Shown in pieces: positions 25,340 through 34,810 of a DNA stretch of 64,000 bases. The notes under the pieces were generated by a model. It saw nothing but the letters and a program-made list of their open reading frames with translations, made no database searches and was not told where the DNA came from. The translations under genes and the position numbers were made by a program. Origin of the DNA: CAVQMB01 sp963713445. GTDB lineage: Bacteria > Pseudomonadota > Gammaproteobacteria > Competibacterales > Competibacteraceae. How positions within the stretch are numbered: position 1 is the stretch's first letter; every line of letters begins with the position of its first letter. The stretch covers positions 1-64,000 of the forward strand of contig CAVQMB010000005.1 of assembly GCA_963713445.1 (NCBI GenBank). Direction: 5' to 3'.

Positions 25340-27568
25340 TCATCTATATTGCAGATTATTGTAACCAAGGATGGTGTTGCGCAGTAGGTCGTTGATATGC
25401 CGACCGACATTGGCAAGGCCTTTGAGTTCGACTTCCAGGTAAACCGAGTCGCTGGACTGATTGTCCTGGGCGGTCAGTCGATGGCGACGTGCCACCATGC
25501 GGATCGCCCAGCAGCAGTCATCGTACTCAAAGCCGGCGAAAGTATCGACGTTCTGTTGATACGCTAGCGAGTAGTTCCAGCGACCCAGCACGCTCCAGCG
25601 GTCGTTGATGGGCCAGATGAAGGACAGGTCAAGCTGATTCAGTGTGCCCTTGGAAAAACTGTGGGTCAGACTGACCAGGTGCTGGTCATCCGGTTGATAG
25701 GTCAGATCCAGTGCCGAGCGGCTGGTGCTGGCGAGCTGAGGGTCCCACTGCAGACTGCCGCGCAGCGAGAAGCCGTGATTCAGGCCGATTCGGGCCTCGG
25801 CGATCGGACCCGAAGTGAAACTGGTTTGCGGCGGTCCGCCGGCCAGCGTGACCCTGCGGTTGTTGAAATACAGGATGTCGCCGATGGCGGCGTAGAAGCG
25901 CTCGCGGCCGGTGGCATTGTTGGTTATCCGGGTGGTCAGTGCCGCGGTTAGCTGATTGGCGTCACCCAGCCGGTCGGCCCCGGTGAAACGGTTGTTCATG
26001 AACAGCCAGGAGTAGCTGCGGTCGATGGCGGTGGTATCGAACAGCGGGATGGCGTTCTGGTTGCGATAGGGCACGTACAGATAATACAGGCGCGGTTCCA
26101 GGGTCTGGGTGCCGGCGCCGCCCAGCCATGACCAGTCGACCGGGCGGTCGAAGAAAACACCGCTGTCGACGCTGACGATCGGCGCTGCGCGCTGCGGATT
26201 CTGTGACGCTCCCGGCGCGGCACCGCGCAGGTTATAAGCCGTGTAGCGGTATTTCACGCTGGGCTGAATGAAACCGGCCGGCCATTCAAGCGGTAGACTC
26301 AGCCCGGCCTGCAAATCGATGCGGGTGCCGTTGACCCGGTTGGCGCTCGGATTGTCGAAATTCACGAATTCGCCGTAGAACTGGTAGTCGAGCCCGTGGT
26401 GGCCGGTCCAGTCGCCGTTGAACTGCAGCTGCGGCAGGCGATCATATGGCGTATTGGCGGGGCTAAACAGGTTCTTGTCGATGATCTGAAAGCCCTGCAA
26501 CCGCGCCAGGGCCGTCCAGTTGCGGCGGGTGTAGCGCAGATCGAGATGGCGCTCGAGATAGCTCGGGCTGAGCAGGTCCAGGTTGTTATCGAGGTCGTTC
26601 AGGTACTGACTGTCGGAGACGTACTGGTACAGCAGGTTGCTGTAAAATCCGGGTTTCGGGCTGGCGCTGGACAGTATCTTGAAGGCCCCTCGGGTTCCTC
26701 CGTAGACTTTGTCGTAGGGCAGCAGCTCGGCATCGACCTGGCTGCGGCTATGTGGCGTCAGCAGCCGGTATTCGCCGCCCAGCATGACGCCGCGCTTGGT
26801 CAGGATGCGCGGATAGAACGTCGCATCCTGGTTGGGAGCGATGTTCCAGTAGTAAGGCAGGGTCAGGTCGAGCCCGCTGTCGCGTTTCAGACCGATACGT
26901 GGTACCAGCCAGCCGGACTGGCGCTGGTGGTTGATGGGGAATGACAGATAAGGCAGGTACAGCAACGGCACATGCTTGATCGCCAGGGTGACGCCGTAGG
27001 CCCGGCCCCGGCCGGTGGCCTGGTCGAGGTCCAGTTGGCGGGCACGCAACTGCCAGAACTCGTGGCCTCGGGCACAGCTGGAGTAGGTGACCTGATTGAG
27101 CTTGCTGCGCTGGGCATTGCGGTCGACGGCGATCTGGTTGGCGCTGCCCTGGGTGTTGTTGCGGGAATAGTAGTACTGGGCCTGATCGAATTGGCCGGTG
27201 CCCCGGTTGAGGTCGACCCGGGCGTTGGCGCTGTGAATGGCAAGCGTCGGGGAGCCGAAGTCGACATTGCTGGCCCTGAGCTCATTGGTGCGCCGGTTGA
27301 GCTCGACGTGTGGTGCCTGCAATCGCAGATCGCCCTTCGCGACTTTGACGCTGCCCGCCAGGCTGGCACTGAGCGCTGACACCAGGCCCTGATCGGCGGT
27401 GAACCGGGTGGCGCTGGCCTGCGGCTTGGCCCCAGTCGCCGGCGTCAGCAGACGCGCCAGCGGGTCGGCGCTGCACAACGCCCACATGTTGGGTGCTTGC
27501 TGTGCCCGGGCCATGGCCGGCAGGCATAGCAGCACGGCCCAGAGCGCAAATTTGCGGTGGCTCGGCAA
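25340..27568 (-). CDS. lptD: LPS-assembly protein LptD
   Basis: 742 residues, typical LptD. A signal peptide (FALWAVLLCLPAMARA) is followed by the OstA jelly-roll domain (about 60-190: RFTADQGLVSALSASLAGSV onward) and the 26-strand barrel. Cysteines at MWALCSADPL, SSCARGHEFW and YDDCCWAIRM sit where the conserved inter-domain disulfides form. With LptE it inserts LPS into the outer leaflet. First gene of the - strand cluster, it diverges from murU with about 150 bp between them, where the promoter must lie. Confidence 0.95.
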   Translation of the reverse strand: MPSHRKFALWAVLLCLPAMARAQQAPNMWALCSADPLARLLTPATGAKPQASATRFTADQGLVSALSASLAGSVKVAKGDLRLQAPHVELNRRTNELRASNVDFGSPTLAIHSANARVDLNRGTGQFDQAQYYYSRNNTQGSANQIAVDRNAQRSKLNQVTYSSCARGHEFWQLRARQLDLDQATGRGRAYGVTLAIKHVPLLYLPYLSFPINHQRQSGWLVPRIGLKRDSGLDLTLPYYWNIAPNQDATFYPRILTKRGVMLGGEYRLLTPHSRSQVDAELLPYDKVYGGTRGAFKILSSASPKPGFYSNLLYQYVSDSQYLNDLDNNLDLLSPSYLERHLDLRYTRRNWTALARLQGFQIIDKNLFSPANTPYDRLPQLQFNGDWTGHHGLDYQFYGEFVNFDNPSANRVNGTRIDLQAGLSLPLEWPAGFIQPSVKYRYTAYNLRGAAPGASQNPQRAAPIVSVDSGVFFDRPVDWSWLGGAGTQTLEPRLYYLYVPYRNQNAIPLFDTTAIDRSYSWLFMNNRFTGADRLGDANQLTAALTTRITNNATGRERFYAAIGDILYFNNRRVTLAGGPPQTSFTSGPIAEARIGLNHGFSLRGSLQWDPQLASTSRSALDLTYQPDDQHLVSLTHSFSKGTLNQLDLSFIWPINDRWSVLGRWNYSLAYQQNVDTFAGFEYDDCCWAIRMVARRHRLTAQDNQSSDSVYLEVELKGLANVGRHINDLLRNTILGYNNLQYR

Positions 27569-27721
27569 AATGATTGTCGCCCGCTCTTTGTTCAGTTAGA
27601 TTGCGCCTGCAAGCTTAGCATGGCCGTGCTCAATGAGCATCCGTCGCAGCTTCATACTGGCCGGCTTGCCGGTGAATCCGCGGCCGGCTACGGACCCCGG
27701 GCAGCAGATGAGTATGATGGC

Positions 27722-28405
27722 TTGAAAGCGATGATTCTGGCAGCCGGTCGCGGCGAACGGCTGCGGCCGCTGACCGACCGGGTGCCTAAGCCGTTGCTGG
27801 AAGTCGGCGGACAACCGCTGCTGGCATGGCATATCCTGGCCCTGCGAACAGCCGGCTGCAGTGAGCTGGTCATCAATCTGGGCCATCTGGGCGCCCGTAT
27901 CCGGACTTACTGCGGTTGTGGCGAACGCTTCGGCGTTACCGTCCACTACTCCCAGGAACCGCCGGGCGCGCTGGAAACCGGCGGCGGTATTCAGCAGGCC
28001 TTGCCATTGCTGGGCCCGGATCCGTTCGTGGTCGTCAACGGTGATGTCTGGACTGACTATCCGCTGGCGGATCTGCCTGCGCAGCCTGGCGGGCTGGCTC
28101 ATCTGGTACTTGTCGATAACCCCGCCCATCATCCCGCCGGCGATTTTGCGCTGCGGGCCGGGCGCGTTACTCTTGATTCCGAACCGCGGTTGACCTTCGC
28201 CGGCATCAGCGTATTGCGGCCCGGGCTGTTCGCCGGCTGGCGCCCGGGCTGCTTCCCGCTGGCACCGCTGTTGGCCGCTGCGGCGGCGTCCGGGCAGGTC
28301 GGCGGTGAACACTATCGCGGCCGCTGGTATGACGTCGGCACCCCGGCGCGGCTGCAGCAGGTGGACACGGAGCTGCACCGGGCCGGTCCGGTCGCAGACC
28401 GCTAG
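27722..28405 (+). CDS. murU: N-acetylmuramate-1-phosphate uridylyltransferase MurU
   Basis: 227 residues, nucleotidyltransferase of the peptidoglycan recycling route that bypasses fosfomycin-sensitive MurA. The N-terminus MILAAGRGERLRPLTDRVPK is the NTP-binding signature; PGALETGGGIQQAL and VVNGDVWTDYPL complete the site, and RGRWYDVGTPARLQ the C-terminus. The start is taken as TTG at 27722 (MKAMILAAG is the usual opening); ATG at 27731 is the alternative. The kinase amgK, normally just upstream, is not here. YgbP/GlmU-type transferases are less likely given the length. Confidence 0.85.
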   Translation: MKAMILAAGRGERLRPLTDRVPKPLLEVGGQPLLAWHILALRTAGCSELVINLGHLGARIRTYCGCGERFGVTVHYSQEPPGALETGGGIQQALPLLGPDPFVVVNGDVWTDYPLADLPAQPGGLAHLVLVDNPAHHPAGDFALRAGRVTLDSEPRLTFAGISVLRPGLFAGWRPGCFPLAPLLAAAAASGQVGGEHYRGRWYDVGTPARLQQVDTELHRAGPVADR

Positions 28406-28437
28406 CCATTCACCCGTAACCAACGCAGGAGTCAGCA

Positions 28438-30498
28438 ATGACGACTGGCGCACACCACAACCGGCTGGCCCAGGAGACCAGTCCCTATCTGCTGGCTCAC
28501 GCCGACAACCCGGTCGACTGGTATCCCTGGAATGCTGCCGCGCTGGAGCGGGCACGGCGCGAAGATCGGCCGATCCTGCTGTCGATCGGCTATTCGGCCT
28601 GCCACTGGTGCCATGTGATGGCCCACGAGTCGTTTGAGGACGCGGCCACCGCGCGGGTGATGAATGATCTGTTCGTCAACATCAAGGTGGACCGCGAAGA
28701 GCGGCCCGATCTCGACAAGATCTACCAAAGCGCGTTTCAGCTGCTGAACCGCCGGCCCGGTGGCTGGCCGCTCACGGTATTCCTGACGCCGGGCGACCAG
28801 GTGCCGTTCTTCGCCGCGACCTATGTGCCGCGTACGGCGCGCTACGGTATGCCAGCGTTCGGCGACCTGCTGCGCCGGGTGGCACAGGCTTACCGCGACC
28901 AGAAAGCGGCCATACAGGATCAGAACCAGGCGGTGCTCGCTGCACTCCGCCAGGCACCCACCACCGCCGCGGAGCGCCCCGGGCCAGCCCTCCTGGACAG
29001 TCTGCGCGACCAACTGTGGCAGCGCTTCGACGCCGTCAACGGCGGTTTCGGCGAGGCGCCCAAGTTTCCCCAGCCAAGTAACCTGGAGTGGCTGCTGCGG
29101 CACTGGCAGCGAACCAACGCGGCTGGTGCCGGTGACGGTGTGGCGTTGGAAATGGTCAGCGAAACCCTGCACCGGATGGCACGCGGCGGGGTTTATGACC
29201 AGCTGGGCGGTGGTTTCTACCGCTACTCGGTCGATGCCCGTTGGGAAATTCCGCACTTCGAGAAGATGCTCTACGACAATGGTCCGCTGCTGGCGCTTTA
29301 CGCTGCGGCCTGGTCGACGACCGGCGAACCACTGTTTCGCCGCATTGCTGAGGAGACGGCGCACTGGTTGTCGCGCGAGATGCGGGCTCCCGAGGGTTTC
29401 TTCTATGCCAGTCTGGACGCCGACAGCGAGGGCCACGAGGGGCGTTTCTACTGTTGGCAGCGCGACGCTGTGCAGGCAACGCTCAGTCCGGCCGAGTTTG
29501 AGGTGTTCGCAACCTGTTACGGGCTCGATGGCGCGGCCAACTTTGAGGGCGACTGGCATTTGACGCTGGTGGAAACGCCTGAACATCTGGCCCAGCGGCT
29601 GGGACGCGATCCGACGGTGGTCGAGGAACTCGTCGTGGCCGCCCGCGACAAGCTTTACCAGCTGCGCCGCCAGCGGGTCTGGCCGGCTCGTGACGAGAAA
29701 ATTCTGACGGCCTGGAATGCGCTGGCGATCGAGGGGCTGGCGACTGCCGGCCGGTTGCTGGATCGGCCTGATCTGATCGCGACCGGCGCGACCGCGCTGG
29801 CGGCACTGCGCCAGCGGGTCTGGCAGGATGGGCGGCTGCGGGCCAGTTACAAGGACGAGCGGGTCGGTGCCCCCGGTTTTCTGGACGATTACGCGTATCT
29901 GCTGACTGCTGTGCTGAGCCTGCTGGAGGCCCGCTGGGCACCGGGCGAGCTCGATTTCGCGCGGGTCCTGGCGGATCGGCTGCTGGACCATTTCGAGGAT
30001 CCGGCCGGCGGTTTCTATTTCACCGCCGATGACCATGAGGCTTTGATCCAGCGACCCAAGCCGGTGTTCGACGACGCTCATCCGTCCGGCAACGGTGTGG
30101 CGGCACTGGCCCTTATGAGACTGGGCCGGTTGCTGGGTGAGGTCCGCTATCTGGACGCCGCTGACCGGACGCTGTGCTGGGCTCAGCCGTGGCTGGAGCA
30201 GGCGCCGCTGGGCTGTGCCGCGCTGATGACTGCGCTGGAGCAACAGCTCTATCCGGATGCTACTGTAATCCTGCGCGGGCCGGCGGCAACCGTGCACGAG
30301 TGGCACCGCCATCTGGCGCCGGGCTATGCCCCGCGGCGGCTGATCCTGACGTTGCCGGAGCGGGCACCTGACCTGCCCGGGCAGCCGGCGGGTCCGGACG
30401 GCGCGGCGCGGGCCTATGTCTGCCATGGTGATCACTGTTCAGCGCCGATCGCCGATCTGGCCGGGCTGCAGCGGACCTTGGCAGCCGGACAGAACTGA
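28438..30498 (+). CDS. Thioredoxin-domain protein of the YyaL/DUF255 (spermatogenesis-associated 20) family
   Basis: 686 residues. The N-terminal thioredoxin-like domain (NRLAQETSPYLLAHADNPVD) has a CHWCHVMAHESFED redox motif near residue 59. The remainder is an (alpha/alpha)6 barrel resembling N-acylglucosamine epimerases (GGFGEAPKFPQPSNLEWLLR; EKMLYDNGPLLALYAAAW; FDDAHPSGNGVAALAL). The family is widespread and its function is unproven. An AACGCAGGAG ribosome-binding site precedes the ATG. It lies between murU and gshB on the same strand. Confidence 0.9.
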   Translation: MTTGAHHNRLAQETSPYLLAHADNPVDWYPWNAAALERARREDRPILLSIGYSACHWCHVMAHESFEDAATARVMNDLFVNIKVDREERPDLDKIYQSAFQLLNRRPGGWPLTVFLTPGDQVPFFAATYVPRTARYGMPAFGDLLRRVAQAYRDQKAAIQDQNQAVLAALRQAPTTAAERPGPALLDSLRDQLWQRFDAVNGGFGEAPKFPQPSNLEWLLRHWQRTNAAGAGDGVALEMVSETLHRMARGGVYDQLGGGFYRYSVDARWEIPHFEKMLYDNGPLLALYAAAWSTTGEPLFRRIAEETAHWLSREMRAPEGFFYASLDADSEGHEGRFYCWQRDAVQATLSPAEFEVFATCYGLDGAANFEGDWHLTLVETPEHLAQRLGRDPTVVEELVVAARDKLYQLRRQRVWPARDEKILTAWNALAIEGLATAGRLLDRPDLIATGATALAALRQRVWQDGRLRASYKDERVGAPGFLDDYAYLLTAVLSLLEARWAPGELDFARVLADRLLDHFEDPAGGFYFTADDHEALIQRPKPVFDDAHPSGNGVAALALMRLGRLLGEVRYLDAADRTLCWAQPWLEQAPLGCAALMTALEQQLYPDATVILRGPAATVHEWHRHLAPGYAPRRLILTLPERAPDLPGQPAGPDGAARAYVCHGDHCSAPIADLAGLQRTLAAGQN

Positions 30499-30544
30499 GC
30501 CGGCTGCGGTAAAGTAGTTACCGGTTTTCGCTGGAGTCACCACC

Positions 30545-31492
30545 ATGACCGTTCGTCTCGGTGTCGTGATGGACCCGATTGCGGCCATCAGCTACAAGAA
30601 AGACACCACGCTGGCCTTGTTGCTGGCTGCCCAGGCCCGTGGCTGGCAGTTGCATTACTTCGAGCAGCGCGATCTGTTTCTGCAGGACGGGCGTAGCTGG
30701 GGCCGGTCCCGGCGACTCGACGTCCGGGCCGATCCGCACGACTGGTTCACGCTGCATGAGCCGCACGTATTGGCGCTGGATGAGCTCGATGTGATTCTGA
30801 TGCGCAAGGATCCGCCGTTCGACATGGAGTTCGTCTACACCAGCTATCTGCTGGAGCGGGCCGAAGTTGCGGGCACCCTGGTGGTGAACAAACCGCAGAG
30901 TCTGCGCGATGCCAACGAGAAGCTGTTCACCGCTTGGTTTCCGCAGTGCTGCCCCCCGTCACTGGTCAGCCGCGACCATGCCCAGTTCAAGGCGTTCCTG
31001 GCCGAGCATGGCGACATTGTCGTCAAGCCACCCGACGGCATGGGCGGCTCCGGAGTGTTCCGTCTGCAGACCGGTGATCCGAACGTCAACGTGGCGTTGG
31101 AGACGCTGACCCAGCACGGCCGCCGGTTCGCGATCGCCCAGCGGTTCCTGCCGGAAATCCGCGATGGCGACAAACGCATTCTGCTGATCGACGGTGAGCC
31201 CATACCCTATGCGTTGGCACGACTGGCTGCGGCCGGCGAGAGCCGGGCCAATCTGGCGGCTGGCGGCCGCGGTGTCGGTGTGGCACTGAGCGCGCGCGAT
31301 CGCTGGATCTGCGGTCAGCTGGCACCGGCGTTGCGCGCCCGTGGATTGATCTTCGTCGGTCTCGACGTGATCGGCGACTACCTCACCGAGATCAACGTGA
31401 CCAGTCCGACCTGCGTCCGGGAGTTGGATGATCAATTCGGACTCGATATCGGTGGCCGGCTGATGGATGCAATTGCGGCCCGGTTGGTCTGA
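30545..31492 (+). CDS. gshB: Glutathione synthetase
   Basis: 315 residues, ATP-grasp enzyme joining gamma-glutamylcysteine and glycine. The motifs are VMDPIAAISYKKDTTLALLL at the start, LMRKDPPFDMEFVYTSYLLE, VVKPPDGMGGSGVFRL (ATP loop) and VGLDVIGDYLTEINVTSPT. It begins the conserved gshB-tonB-yqgE-ruvX-pyrRBC' row. A sequence rich in -10-like AT (AAAGTAGTTACC) precedes it, so it may have its own promoter. Confidence 0.96.
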   Translation: MTVRLGVVMDPIAAISYKKDTTLALLLAAQARGWQLHYFEQRDLFLQDGRSWGRSRRLDVRADPHDWFTLHEPHVLALDELDVILMRKDPPFDMEFVYTSYLLERAEVAGTLVVNKPQSLRDANEKLFTAWFPQCCPPSLVSRDHAQFKAFLAEHGDIVVKPPDGMGGSGVFRLQTGDPNVNVALETLTQHGRRFAIAQRFLPEIRDGDKRILLIDGEPIPYALARLAAAGESRANLAAGGRGVGVALSARDRWICGQLAPALRARGLIFVGLDVIGDYLTEINVTSPTCVRELDDQFGLDIGGRLMDAIAARLV

Positions 31493-31504
31493 CCTCCGGT
31501 TGCC

Positions 31505-32299
31505 ATGAGTCGTCTGCTTGCCGCAGCCGGTCCCGAACAGCAGCGGCTGGCTACGGCACTGGCGGTGGCGCTGGCGGTGCACGTGCTGGTGTTTCTGGGC
31601 ATTCACTTCAGTCTGCCGCAGCCAGTGGCGCGACAGCCGGTCTACAGTCTGCATCTGGCGCTCAAGGCCCGCGCCGGCGGCGACCCAAAGGCTGAACCAG
31701 GGGCACTGCCGGCACCGTCGTCGGCCGTGGCGGGCGCGTCTGGGTCAGCGCGGGCCCCGACACCGGCAAGCGCCGAATTCAGCGCGGTGAGCAGCACTCA
31801 GGGCAATAGGCCCGCCCCGCCGCCGGCCGGATCCCGCGCTGCCGCCCGCGCGGTATTCCCGCAGCAAACCGACGGTCTGATTCCGCTCGGCGCGCGCAGT
31901 GCCCTGATCCCGGAAACGCTCGGCAGCGGCACGCTTGCTGGCGGTTCCAAGCCCAGCCATCTGTCAGCGCGGGCCCGGCTGGCCGGCGTTTACGCCGAGC
32001 GCTGGCGCGAACGGGTGCAGCGTATCGCCACCCGGCATTTTCCGGTCGCGGCGCTGCAGCGGGGTCTTGGTGGTCGGCTGACACTGGATGTGGCGATCCG
32101 CGCCGACGGCAGTCTCTATAGCATCCGGCTACTGCGTTCCTCCGGGCACCAGGTGCTGGATGCCGCCGCCCGCCGGATCGTGCTGCTGGCCTCTCCGTTC
32201 GCCCCCTTCCCGCCGGCGCTGCGCAAGCGCTACGACATTCTGCATATCGTGCGTACCTGGGAATTCGCCCAGGGCCGGCGCCCCTCCGCCACCAAGTAA
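31505..32299 (+). CDS. TonB-family energy transducer
   Basis: 264 residues: one N-terminal membrane anchor (LAVALAVHVLVFLGIHFSLP), an alanine/proline-rich periplasmic linker (about 60-150) and a C-terminal TonB domain (GGRLTLDVAIRADGSLYSIR, then VLDAAARRIVLLASPFAPFP). It couples the proton-motive force to an outer-membrane receptor. This paralogue, between gshB and yqgE, is the one conserved in many gammaproteobacteria; no ExbB/ExbD genes are adjacent. The linker is alanine-rich rather than classic proline-lysine. Confidence 0.85.
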   Translation: MSRLLAAAGPEQQRLATALAVALAVHVLVFLGIHFSLPQPVARQPVYSLHLALKARAGGDPKAEPGALPAPSSAVAGASGSARAPTPASAEFSAVSSTQGNRPAPPPAGSRAAARAVFPQQTDGLIPLGARSALIPETLGSGTLAGGSKPSHLSARARLAGVYAERWRERVQRIATRHFPVAALQRGLGGRLTLDVAIRADGSLYSIRLLRSSGHQVLDAAARRIVLLASPFAPFPPALRKRYDILHIVRTWEFAQGRRPSATK

Positions 32300-32334
32300 G
32301 TTAGAATGGCCGCACCGTAGGCGAATGCCCGACC

Positions 32335-32901
32335 ATGGCTGAACCGACTTATCTGACCAACCAGTTCCTGATCGCCATGCCCAGCCTGGCAGATCCCAAT
32401 TTTTCCCGCACCGTGACGTATGTCTGCAGTCACGACGACAGCGGGGCACTGGGTATCATCATCAACCGGCCGCTGGAACTGACCCTGGGCGAGCTGCTGG
32501 AACATATTCAGTTGGCGCTCCCGCGGGCACCGACGTTGCGCGATCGCGCGGTATTTTCCGGCGGCCCGGTGCAGCCGCAGCAGGGTTTCGTATTGCATTC
32601 GCCGCTCGGCGCCTGGGACTCCACACTACAGGTATCGGCTGAGCTGGGTCTGACCACGTCGAGCGATATTCTGCAGGCACTTGAGGAGGACGCCGCACCC
32701 GAGCGGCTGCTGGTCGCACTCGGTTACGCCGGTTGGGGTCCGGGGCAGCTGGAACAGGAGATGGTCGATAATGCCTGGTTGTCGGGCCCGGCCGATCCGG
32801 AGATCCTGTTCGATACGCCGGTGGCGGAGCGCTGGTCCGCAGCGGCCGCCCTATTGGGCGTGGATTTGCGCCTCCTGACAGGTGATGCCGGCCATGCCTA
32901 G
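32335..32901 (+). CDS. YqgE/AlgH family protein
   Basis: 188 residues: YLTNQFLIAMPSLADPNFSR, GALGIIINRPLELTLGELLE, VFSGGPVQPQQGFVLH and GYAGWGPGQLEQEM. These cover the whole UPF0301 fold. AlgH influences alginate and other regulatory traits in Pseudomonas; the molecular activity is unknown. Its stop overlaps the start of the RuvX gene, the usual pairing. Confidence 0.93.
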   Translation: MAEPTYLTNQFLIAMPSLADPNFSRTVTYVCSHDDSGALGIIINRPLELTLGELLEHIQLALPRAPTLRDRAVFSGGPVQPQQGFVLHSPLGAWDSTLQVSAELGLTTSSDILQALEEDAAPERLLVALGYAGWGPGQLEQEMVDNAWLSGPADPEILFDTPVAERWSAAAALLGVDLRLLTGDAGHA

Positions 32902-33346
32902 GCCGGCCGCGGCCGGGATGGCGCGTCTGCTATTGGCTTTCGATTATGGGCGCGCCCGCATCGGTGTGGCGGTGGGTCAGGAGTTGCTGGGTCAGGCCAG
33001 GCCCCTGACAACCCTGCACAATCGTACCGGCCAGCCTGACTGGTTGGCCGTCGACCGGTTACTGCGCGAGTGGCGGCCCAATCTGCTGGTGGTGGGAGCG
33101 CCACGCCATGCCGACGGCAGTGCCAGCGACTCCACCACTGCGGCACTCGGGTTTGCCAGCGAACTGGAGCAGCGCAGTGGCCTGCGCGTGATCCTGGTCG
33201 ACGAACGGCTCAGTTCGCATGAAGCCGAGCAGCGGTTGCGTGCCGCCGGCATCGATCCGCGCCGCGCCAAGGGCGAAGTCGATCGCGTGGCGGCGGCATT
33301 GATTCTCGAAACCTGGTTCAGCGAGCAGCGCTGTGACACTACCTGA
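32894..33346 (+). CDS. ruvX: Putative pre-16S rRNA nuclease / Holliday junction resolvase YqgF
   Basis: About 150 residues, RNase H fold: LAFDYGRARIGVAVGQ with the first catalytic aspartate, VVGAPRHADGSASDSTTAAL, VDERLSSHEAEQRL and KGEVDRVAAALILETW. It matures the 16S 5' end. The start is set at ATG 32894 with AGGTG about 9 nt upstream; GTG at 32882 or ATG at 32918 are alternatives. It overlaps both neighbours, indicating translational coupling. Confidence 0.92.
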   Translation: MPRPAAAGMARLLLAFDYGRARIGVAVGQELLGQARPLTTLHNRTGQPDWLAVDRLLREWRPNLLVVGAPRHADGSASDSTTAALGFASELEQRSGLRVILVDERLSSHEAEQRLRAAGIDPRRAKGEVDRVAAALILETWFSEQRCDTT

Positions 33347-33836
33347 CGTCGATACCCTGCTGGAACAGATGGCTACCGACCTGGGCGAGCTGTTGTCCCA
33401 GCGTCGCGTTCACTCGCCGGCGTTGATCGGCATTCACACCGGCGGCGTCTGGATCGCCCGGCGGTTACGCGAGCGGCTGGGTCTGGATACACCGCTGGCC
33501 AGCCTCGATATCTCATTTTATCGCGACGACTTCAGCCGCATCGGCATGCACCCCCAGGTGCGACCCTCAGAGCTGCCGTTCAATATCGACGACCGTCATC
33601 TGGTGTTGGTCGACGACGTGCTCTACACCGGTCGTACCATCCGCGCGGCACTCGATGAGATCTTCGACTACGGCCGGCCGGCGTCGGTGCTGCTGGCGGC
33701 ACTGGTCGACCGGGGCGGCCGCGAACTGCCGATCCAGGCCGATGTGGTCGGGCTGCGGTTGGCCCTCGCCGAGACCGAGCAGATCAAGCTGAGCGGCCCC
33801 GAACCGCTGTGTCTGGAACGGCGGCGGAGTAGCTGA
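33333..33836 (+). CDS. pyrR: PyrR: pyrimidine regulator / uracil phosphoribosyltransferase
   Basis: 167 residues, type I PRTase fold with the PRPP motif LVLVDDVLYTGRTIRAALDE and GIHTGGVWIARRL. In Gram-positives PyrR binds pyr mRNA; in Pseudomonas-like bacteria it is encoded next to pyrB and affects its expression. The start is GTG at 33333, inside the ruvX 3' end. Its stop shares a base with the pyrB ATG. I see no PyrR-type attenuator in the 14-bp overlap region. Confidence 0.93.
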   Translation: MTLPDVDTLLEQMATDLGELLSQRRVHSPALIGIHTGGVWIARRLRERLGLDTPLASLDISFYRDDFSRIGMHPQVRPSELPFNIDDRHLVLVDDVLYTGRTIRAALDEIFDYGRPASVLLAALVDRGGRELPIQADVVGLRLALAETEQIKLSGPEPLCLERRRSS

Positions 33837-34810
33837 TGCCGGCCAGTATTCAGCTCGACGAGCATGGCCGGCTGCGCCATTTCCTGACTGTCGAAGGGCT
33901 GGCGCGGCATCATCTGGTCGAGATTCTCGACGTTGCCGAATCGCTCACCGAAGTTGCCGAACGGCGGGTTAAGAAGCTGCCGACCCTGATCGGCAGCACC
34001 GTGGTCAATCTGTTTTTCGAGGCCAGCACCCGCACCCGCACCACGTTCGAACTGGCGGCCAAGCGCTTGTCGGCCGATGTGCTCAACCTCAATATCGGAG
34101 TTTCCAGCACGGTCAAGGGCGAGACGTTGCTGGATACCTTGCGCAACATCGAGGCCATGCAGGTCGATATGTTCGTGGTGCGTCACAGCACCAGCGGAGC
34201 GGCCGAATTCATGGCCCGTCACGTGGCTCCGCACATTGCCGTGCTGAATGCCGGCGATGGCCGTCATGCCCACCCGACCCAGGCCATGCTGGACATGTTC
34301 ACCATTCGCCGCCACAAGCCGGACTTCCCGGCACTCACGGTGGCAATCGTTGGTGACATCCTGCATTCGCGGGTGGCGCGCTCGCAGATCCACGCCCTCA
34401 GAATCCTGGGTGCGGGGGCTGTCCGTCTGATAGCGCCGCGGACACTGTTGCCGGCCGACGTCGAGAGTCTGGGCGTGCGGGTGTTTCAGGATCTCGACAG
34501 CGGCCTGCGTGATGCCGATGTCGTCATGATGCTGCGCTTGCAGAAGGAGCGCATGCAGGGGGCCTTGCTACCCAGTGAGGCCGAGTATTTCCGCTGCTAT
34601 GGCCTCACCGAAGCGCGTCTGGCGCGGGCCCGGCCAGATGCGCTGGTGATGCATCCGGGACCAATCAACCGCGGCGTCGAGATCGATTCGCGGGTCGCCG
34701 ACGGACCCCGTTCGGTGATCCTGGAGCAGGTCACCCACGGCATCGCTGTGCGCATGGCTGTGATGTCGCTGATCGCCGGCAGTCCGGCGCGGCGTGAGGG
34801 TGGCCCATGA
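33836..34810 (+). CDS. pyrB: Aspartate carbamoyltransferase catalytic subunit
   Basis: 324 residues: carbamoyl-phosphate motif FFEASTRTRTTFELAAKRL, HPTQAMLDMFTI and the aspartate-domain segment VMHPGPINRGVEIDSRVADG. It is the first committed step of pyrimidine synthesis. The class with PyrC' forms a dodecamer rather than using PyrI, and here a degenerate dihydroorotase follows with a 4-bp overlap, which fits that class. An extended N-terminus (about 15 residues before HFLTVEGL) is also typical of it. Confidence 0.95.
   Translation: MPASIQLDEHGRLRHFLTVEGLARHHLVEILDVAESLTEVAERRVKKLPTLIGSTVVNLFFEASTRTRTTFELAAKRLSADVLNLNIGVSSTVKGETLLDTLRNIEAMQVDMFVVRHSTSGAAEFMARHVAPHIAVLNAGDGRHAHPTQAMLDMFTIRRHKPDFPALTVAIVGDILHSRVARSQIHALRILGAGAVRLIAPRTLLPADVESLGVRVFQDLDSGLRDADVVMMLRLQKERMQGALLPSEAEYFRCYGLTEARLARARPDALVMHPGPINRGVEIDSRVADGPRSVILEQVTHGIAVRMAVMSLIAGSPARREGGP

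Noticed and set aside
28432..30435. 667-codon open frame on the - strand
   Set aside because: Shadow of the YyaL-family gene in GC-rich DNA; no homology features and low-complexity composition.
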